Shown here: positions 8,559-13,331 of the stretch, piece by piece
How positions within the stretch are numbered: position 1 is the first letter of the stretch
Layout: every line of letters starts with the position of its first letter
Assembly (NCBI GenBank): GCA_018398765.1
Contig: JAHBMJ010003087.1
Coordinates: forward strand, 1 to 13,331
From: Chromera velia
Taxonomy: Eukaryota > Sar > Chromeraceae
Direction of reading: 5' to 3'
Length of the DNA stretch: 13,331 nt
Notes under the pieces: model-generated
The model's input: only the letters and a program-made list of their open reading frames with translations
Databases searched by the model: none
Told to the model about the DNA's origin: nothing
Made by a program: the position numbers and the translations under genes

Positions 8559-8920
8559 CATGTCACACAATCCGACAGGGTCGGACGGGAAGAAGGAGGC
8601 ATTTGTTTTTAGAGCTGGGTACGCAAAAAAAATATGGTCCGTGCAAAAGGGGGCAAATATGATTCAGTGTCAGGTGAAATTACAAGGAGCCGAAAGGGAA
8701 GGAGAAACTATTTGTGGCTGTGAGTATGCAGCAGCAACGTATGCGCGGTTCTCCGTCTCACCCCGTTGTCATCTCCCCGCAACCGAATAGAAGCCCAGGA
8801 GCACTTACTCCTAAAAAGCCGAAAAGCCAGAGAAAAAGCTCTCAGCAGCTCCCACCACCGATCGATTCGATTCACATTGAAGAAAGTGATCATGAAGAAG
8901 AGGAAAAGGAAGTGCCATAA
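8559..8920 (+). CDS. possible small gene or remnant inside the transposon-like element
   Basis: Two overlapping frames carry non-random sequence. One runs from the ATG near 8559 to 8790 (MSHNPTGSDGKK... with a Trp and several Cys). The other ends at a TAA at 8918-8920 after a basic Ser/Lys segment and an acidic tail (EESDHEEEEKEVP). A possible 58-base intron (GT at 8674, AG at 8730-8731) is phase 0 on both sides and would link them into a protein of about 100 residues. The alternative is a frameshifted pseudogene. The Cys-containing first part could be a decayed BED-type zinc finger, as in hAT transposases, but I cannot confirm that. A basic segment followed by an acidic tail is also typical of nuclear proteins. 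Confidence 0.35.
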
Positions 8921-9094
8921 AGCTGAGTGATTGTCACCTCAATTTTGGTACGTGCTCTAACTTTATCGTATCAACAAAAAGTCATATGCAATTTCAAATC
9001 TATCAATTTTACGTTCTTAATCTCTATTAGTACTAGAGTGAGTCTCAGTGACTAGTGTATATACACTGCCACACAGGCATATTTTTTTTACGGA

Positions 9095-9256
9095 ACTGAT
9101 AAGTTATAATTTTATATGTATTTTTTTAAATTTTTGAAACACACATCAGAAATGTTCTGATAACTATTATCATAAACTGATAAGTTTTAATTTTATACAT
9201 ATTTTTTTAAATTTTTAAAACACACATCAGAAATGTTCTGATAACTATTGTTATGA
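9095..9256. repeat. 81-base tandem duplication
   Basis: Two adjacent copies (9095-9175 and 9176-9256) begin ACTGATAAGTT and share the segment ACACATCAGAAATGTTCTG. They differ at only a few positions. It lies inside the transposon-like element, near its right end. Confidence 0.92.
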
Positions 9257-9421
9257 GAAAAATGATCAGAGTGACAGTAAGTCAGTGACTCAGTAAGGAA
9301 CCTTAAGAGGTGAACCTCAAATCTTACCTCAAATATCAAATATTTGAGGTTGAAGCTCAAATCAAATCAAATCAAATCAAATCAAATATAATTAAATCAA
9401 ACATGGTCACTACCTATAGGT

Positions 9422-10286
9422 TGCTACGAGGACCTTCCGGTCACCTAAAAACGTGTTCAAAAATTTAAATGAATTGTTTTAGAATTTTTGAAAGCAATTG
9501 TATGGATTTTAATGAAGATGAATTCTGAAGTTAGTCTATATACGTCGTACTATACGATAGGCTGAATTATACAATTTTTGCATTTCCTTCTTCAAGAATT
9601 TTGATAACCTCAATCGGCAGTGATTCGGTACCTCCGCCTATCCACCGACCCACCCATTGTTTCCCGCTGGTATCTTCATCTTTTTTCTTCTAATTTTTTG
9701 GAACTCTGAAAGCTTTGCCGCCTTCACGACCCTGAAAATATTTTTAAAACGCGTTTTGTCATTGTCTTCAATCATGAGACCAAAAGTTACAGTCTCTGCA
9801 CTTCGCTTACACCTAGGCTCATACTTGCCCGTTCTCCTTAATGATGTTGCCAGCATCATCGTTGAATGGTCTTCTTCTTGCTTCCTCAGGCAGTCCTAAC
9901 ACATAGTGTAAAAACGCTGGTTGCCAAAGGGATCGGTAGGGACCGGTCGGTATGTAAAATTCAATTCTAGCGTCACTCAGTAATTTGAGATTCATTTGAA
10001 TTCATTTTAGTCAGTTCCGTACGTAGACTTCCATCTCCTCTTTTGGATCTCTGTGGATCTTTATATAAAAAACTAAATTTTAATCATCATTCTCTTTATA
10101 AAGCTGGTTAAACCTCCTAATAAACTTTAGTTAGAACTTATGTCTTAACTAGTGTCTTGATTTATATTTGGATGGTTTCAAAAATAAAAAAAACTAAAAT
10201 CAAATATTAAAAAAAAAAAAACCGAAAAATGATGTCATGTTTTATTATTTGATTTTGATGTCCTACGCCCAGTTAACTTATATGAC
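9422..10286. other. AT-rich intergenic stretch, no clear gene
   Basis: The minus strand has a 73-codon open frame at 9859-9638 whose product is rich in Lys and Arg. I recognise no family, and it may be a fragment of an old mobile element or chance. A run of 13 A lies near 10209-10221. Nothing else is interpretable. Confidence 0.4.
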
Positions 10287-10822
10287 ATGATGATGATGAT
10301 GATTGAGGGTTAAATCTTTGATTTAGCGATGCCAAATCTGAAGCCACTAGCAAGGCTTTGAGGACAACCCCGAGTACACATTCATGGGGAGAGGCCGGGG
10401 GGGGGATGAAGAAGCCTACATACCAATCGGATCGATTCGCCTCAGCTTGTATGATCGACACAATGGACCTTCTTGAGACAGTTGGCTAGCGCTTTGGAAC
10501 CACTTCTAGGTAGGATTGTATATAACAGTAATACCATATCCTTCATTTTCTTCTCATTATCAGAAGTGCCCCTCCTAGTTGCACCTGCAACGCGTTGTGC
10601 GATCTGTATTCTTATGTCAATGGGCGCTTTCTGCTTCACAATTTTGTAGAGTACTTTCAGCCTGTTCCATTCCCTTTCTGTGTCTTTACATTCCGTCAGG
10701 ACATGAACCTCATCTTTGATCATACGCAAGGGAGACAAACATTTATCGCACAGCCGTTCTGGTTGGGTTCTATCTATATTAGGCTTGTGCCTTTATAAAT
10801 GGACTTTTGCCCTCAAGTCGGA
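10287..10822 (-). pseudogene. C-terminal remnant of a non-LTR retrotransposon ORF
   Basis: On the minus strand a frame from about 10822 to the stop at 10442 encodes a segment resembling the region after the reverse transcriptase of non-LTR elements. It has a zinc-knuckle pattern CDKC-x11-HVLTEC (C-x2-C-x11-H-x4-C) preceded by a short SDLRAKVHL-type block. An in-frame TAA at 10795-10793 lies between the block and the knuckle, and no reverse transcriptase is found upstream, so this is a broken fragment. Downstream, a short (TCA)n run (minus strand, 10303-10287) could be the element's repetitive 3' tail, as in some non-LTR clades. It is oriented opposite to the reverse transcriptase at 11698. 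Confidence 0.55.
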
Positions 10823-11130
10823 CCTAGATATATATATAATACTAGATACAATTCTTTGATAGAAGAGAAAACACTTAATTCAAGTCAGTTTTCGAGTAAA
10901 TTTTAATCTAGTTATAGGTAATACAGCTTGGTATGCATGGTAAATTCATATATTGAAATCAAGTTCTGATTATAACTTCTGAACTAACGATAACCAGGTC
11001 TTAAATGTTTCTTCCCCAACGATAATATTATAGAGGTGTTTTGTTATTAAAAATCATATAATCAAGGCTGCACAGAAGGAATAGCCAGCATCGATTGTGA
11101 TTAACTTTTACTTCATTGTTTTTGTTTATG
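10823..11130. other. AT-rich spacer
   Basis: No gene or strong repeat is seen. A short TA alternation occurs near 10829-10838. Confidence 0.5.
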
Positions 11131-11375
11131 TTAAAATCCCGTAAAATCCCGTATAATCCCGTAAAATCCCATAAAATCCTTGCATTCATTTCTAAAATCC
11201 TAGGATCCAGGATTTTAGTCTTTATCATCCCTAGAGCCAGGAGTTTAGATTCTAAAATCCTGGAGAAATAGTCCGGCAGAATTTTGGGCAAAATCCGTCT
11301 AAATCCGCTAAAATCCTAGCCAAAATCCCGTAAAATCCACTAAAATCCTGGGCTAAAATCCTGTAAAATCCTAGC
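11131..11375. repeat. degenerate TAAAATCC(C/T)G repeat cluster
   Basis: About 15 copies of a ~10-base unit with core TAAAATCC occur. The first five are in near-perfect 10-base tandem (11132-11180); the rest are spaced irregularly to 11375. A few are inverted, such as GGATTTTA near 11209, giving an AAAATCCTAGGATCCAGGATTTT-like dyad that could fold. The unit is unlike the plant-type telomere repeat and has no uniform spacers. Function unknown. Confidence 0.85.
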
Positions 11376-11697
11376 TATCTGTAAGGTTATCACTCCTGAT
11401 AGATGAAGTTATCACTTTATATATTAAATCAAAATGTAAATACATCATGTATTTTATTTTTATTTGGTTAAAGAATTAGTACATTCATTTCTATGTCTGG
11501 GTTGAGGACTTAGTATCAGACTAGGTATCAGACTTATTAGTAGTACGTACTTAATTTATATACATAAAATTATAGCAGTCACTTTTTTGTTGTTGTTGCA
11601 TTTGAGTTAAGTGTTAAGATTTTAACTATCAATTTAAATGTTTTGAAGCTTTATAAAATTGATTTTTATTCATAGAATGTGATCTTCTTTTTTTTTT
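11376..11697. other. AT-rich spacer before the retrotransposon
   Basis: No gene is visible. The stretch ends in a run of T (about 11688-11697) at the point where retrotransposon coding begins, which is the likely 5' truncation boundary of that insertion. Confidence 0.5.
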
Positions 11698-13065
11698 GTG
11701 AAAGCGACAGAGAAGCAACAGCCTCCTACCTTCAAAACGTTGTTTAGAAAGAAGGAAGGGTGGTGGGATGAGGAATATAAAGAGCTGCAGGAATGCCTGA
11801 AGAAAGTAAGGAAAAAAGTTGAGGACTGTGCAAGTGGGGTGGAGAGAGAGTTAAAGCAGGAAAGGGTGGAAGACATCTTAAAGAAAAGGAGAGAGATCTT
11901 TTGGCAGAAAAAGAAGAGATTTGAGAGAGCGGAAACTGAAAAAGCGAAGACACATTTGCTTAAGGACCCCCTCTTCCTTTGGAAAGAAAGGAGAAAGTTG
12001 TCGAAAGATGGTCTGAGACCAGGGGCAAGAGACTTTTCAAACCATTGGGCACGGGTTTTGGGGGAGGGCGAAGAATTGCCAGAGCCTGATCCGGAGCTGG
12101 AGCCCCTGAAGCAATTCATTTTCTCATATAAGCAGGTGACTGATCGTCTGAAAGGAATGGATAGAAAGAAAGCGGCAGGGCTCGATGGCATCTCTCCTCA
12201 ACAACTCAACCTTTGCTTTTATCACTCTCCCATCTCTCGCTTCCTTTTGTTTGTTTTTTTTAATTTAATGCATGCATATGTGTGTTGGCCTGATAACTGG
12301 AATTTGTTGAGAATCATACCCGTCCCGAAAGGTTCCCCTTCGCCACAGCCGAATGACTGGCGTCCACTCCATGTCGTTAACCCCCTTGTAAAGCTCTTTG
12401 GTCTCCTTATGGATGATAGAATCCGTCGGCAAGCTCGTTTTGACGACAGACAGATCGGGTTTAGGAAAGGGGTGGGCACAAGAGAGGGGATCGGAGCAGT
12501 GGTAGGCTTGGTACAAGAATGCAGAAGAGGTAAAAAAGGGCTCCTGGGCGGATTTGTCGACTTCTCAAAGGCGTTTGACTCCATCCCTCGGCTGAAGCTT
12601 CTGGCAAAGCTGCAGGCTGAGGGAATAGAGAAGAGAGATCTGTTGATGATTGCATCAATGTATAGAGGTGTGAAAGCAAGAGTCGATGGGGACTCGGCTC
12701 TATTCCCAGAGGGGGCAGGGGTTAAACAAGGTGATGCGTTGTCCCCGTCGCTTTTTCTATTATTCATTAATGACCTGCATGATAAGATTCAGAAAGGAAA
12801 ACGGGGAGATGGAAAGGAAACGGAGGGGGTTCACCTTGCTGGGGCCAGTTTGGGAAGTATAGGCTACGCTGATGATCTTGTCTTGTTTGCACACTCAGCA
12901 GCCAACCTCCAAGCAAAATTCAATGCTCTGGAGAGGTATTGCGGAAAGTGGGGGTTGAATGTCAATCTGAAGAAAACCAAGGTCCTACGCCTTTGTAAAT
13001 ACCGCGAGGACTGTAACGGCATGATTTTATACCAAGGGAAGGAAGTAAACTGGTGTAATCAGTAA
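11698..13065 (+). CDS. non-LTR retrotransposon reverse transcriptase, 5'-truncated
   Basis: The product would copy element RNA into DNA at a nicked target. The open frame of 455 codons has no ATG at its start; the frame opens after a TGA at 11680. Residues ~20-115 are a Lys/Glu-rich, probably coiled segment opening with GWWDEEYKEL, typical of the linker between endonuclease and reverse transcriptase. Reverse transcriptase blocks follow: AGLDGIS (161-167), WRPLHVVNPLVKLF, FVDFSKAFD with Asp288, VKQGDALSPSLF (342-353), YADD at 390-393 with both Asp present, and GLNVNLKKTKVL. The catalytic residues are intact, but the expected endonuclease is missing, so this copy is 5'-truncated and probably dead. 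Clade undetermined. Confidence 0.9.
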   Translation: MKATEKQQPPTFKTLFRKKEGWWDEEYKELQECLKKVRKKVEDCASGVERELKQERVEDILKKRREIFWQKKKRFERAETEKAKTHLLKDPLFLWKERRKLSKDGLRPGARDFSNHWARVLGEGEELPEPDPELEPLKQFIFSYKQVTDRLKGMDRKKAAGLDGISPQQLNLCFYHSPISRFLLFVFFNLMHAYVCWPDNWNLLRIIPVPKGSPSPQPNDWRPLHVVNPLVKLFGLLMDDRIRRQARFDDRQIGFRKGVGTREGIGAVVGLVQECRRGKKGLLGGFVDFSKAFDSIPRLKLLAKLQAEGIEKRDLLMIASMYRGVKARVDGDSALFPEGAGVKQGDALSPSLFLLFINDLHDKIQKGKRGDGKETEGVHLAGASLGSIGYADDLVLFAHSAANLQAKFNALERYCGKWGLNVNLKKTKVLRLCKYREDCNGMILYQGKEVNWCNQ

Positions 13066-13331
13066 AAATAAGCCGTCAATGGTCTGTTCAGATGGGCAGG
13101 CCTTGACTTTTTGACGTCTCTCCCTGTCTGGAGCTCAGAAAGACGGGCCCCGAAGGGGAATTTGTTTGTTTCTGCCAAAATTAAGGATGCCTGGGGAATG
13201 GAATGCATGAAAAGGGGAGACAGGGAAGAAAGGGGCAACTTCTCCCTGTCTGCCTCTTTATCAGGACTACAGAGAGCTCTTCCGTCTTCTTTACGTTCTT
13301 CTCTATTTCTTTTGTCTTCAAAGAATGGCCC
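13066..13331 (+). pseudogene. continuation of the retrotransposon frame after in-frame stops
   Basis: The reverse transcriptase frame ends TAA-AAA-TAA (13063-13071). The same frame then stays open from 13072 to the window end, 86 codons, with Trp-containing blocks such as FRWAGLDFL and IKDAWGMEC. This is probably the C-terminal part of the same retrotransposon ORF, interrupted by nonsense mutations or a small rearrangement. The element's 3' end lies outside the window. Confidence 0.5.

Larger units (their letters stand above)
8151..9412. mobile_element. DNA transposon-like element with inverted repeats, hAT-like ends
   Basis: TAGTGACCATGTTTGATTT at 8151-8169 is repeated inverted at 9412-9394, each followed inward by (TTTGA)n repeats. 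Imperfect inverted similarity goes deeper: TCAACCTCAAATAT near 8281 matches, inverted, DNA near 9341-9354. Both ends are flanked by the 8-base direct repeat CCTATAGG (8143-8150 and 9413-9420). An 8-base duplication and a TAGTG start agree with the hAT superfamily (YARNG ends). Because CCTATAGG is a palindrome, it could instead be part of the inverted repeat. No full transposase is present, so this would be a non-autonomous or decayed copy. The interior holds one small possible gene and an 81-base tandem duplication. Confidence 0.7.

Noticed and set aside
11131-11375. CRISPR array or telomere repeat
   Set aside because: The unit is ~10 bases without unique spacers of constant length, and it is not CCCTAAA/TTTAGGG.
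11670-12767. Long minus-strand open frames opposite the reverse transcriptase
   Set aside because: Shadow frames of a coding strand with recognisable reverse transcriptase motifs; Ser/Phe/Leu-rich without domains.

Overview
This window is nuclear DNA of a eukaryote. It has spliced protein genes with GT-AG introns, long simple repeats, non-LTR retrotransposon remains and a DNA-transposon-like element. The best organism clue is a phosphoglycerate mutase whose N-terminus looks like a signal peptide, then a phenylalanine, then a basic Ser/Arg/Ala-rich stretch. That is the bipartite plastid-targeting pattern of algae with red-derived complex plastids (chromerids, diatoms, cryptophytes, haptophytes). 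A chromerid such as Chromera velia would fit, but the sequence alone does not prove it.

Layout. Bases 1-560 are a pyrimidine-rich start followed by AT-rich DNA with many copies of a short AATCATTA/TAATGATT motif. Bases 561-2449 (minus strand) hold a glutaminyl-peptide cyclotransferase gene in at least two exons, 2449-2239 and 1708-561. An open minus-strand stretch at 3353-2769 may be a further upstream exon. Bases 3393-4028 separate this gene from the next one on the opposite strand and contain a ~100-base island of nearly pure G+C. Bases 4029-6679 (plus strand) hold a five-exon cofactor-dependent phosphoglycerate mutase of 327 residues, with every exon junction in phase. Its third intron carries two CT/GT microsatellites.

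From about 6680 to 11690 the DNA is AT-rich and gene-poor. It holds more of the AATCATTA family, a ~33-base CCGCA-containing imperfect tandem repeat, and a 1.26-kb element with inverted repeats and an apparent 8-base target duplication (8151-9412), hAT-like by its ends. Further on are a minus-strand remnant of the zinc-knuckle end of a non-LTR retrotransposon (about 10442-10822) and a cluster of TAAAATCC repeats (11131-11375). Bases 11698-13331 are a 5'-truncated non-LTR retrotransposon with a recognisable reverse transcriptase and paired in-frame stops near 13063.

The two cellular genes have no evident shared pathway. The mutase interconverts 3- and 2-phosphoglycerate, probably in the plastid. 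The cyclotransferase forms N-terminal pyroglutamate, usually on secretory proteins. They are transcribed divergently and could share a promoter region. Exon models were built by hand from reading-frame phase, splice-site dinucleotides and remembered family motifs; no search was run.
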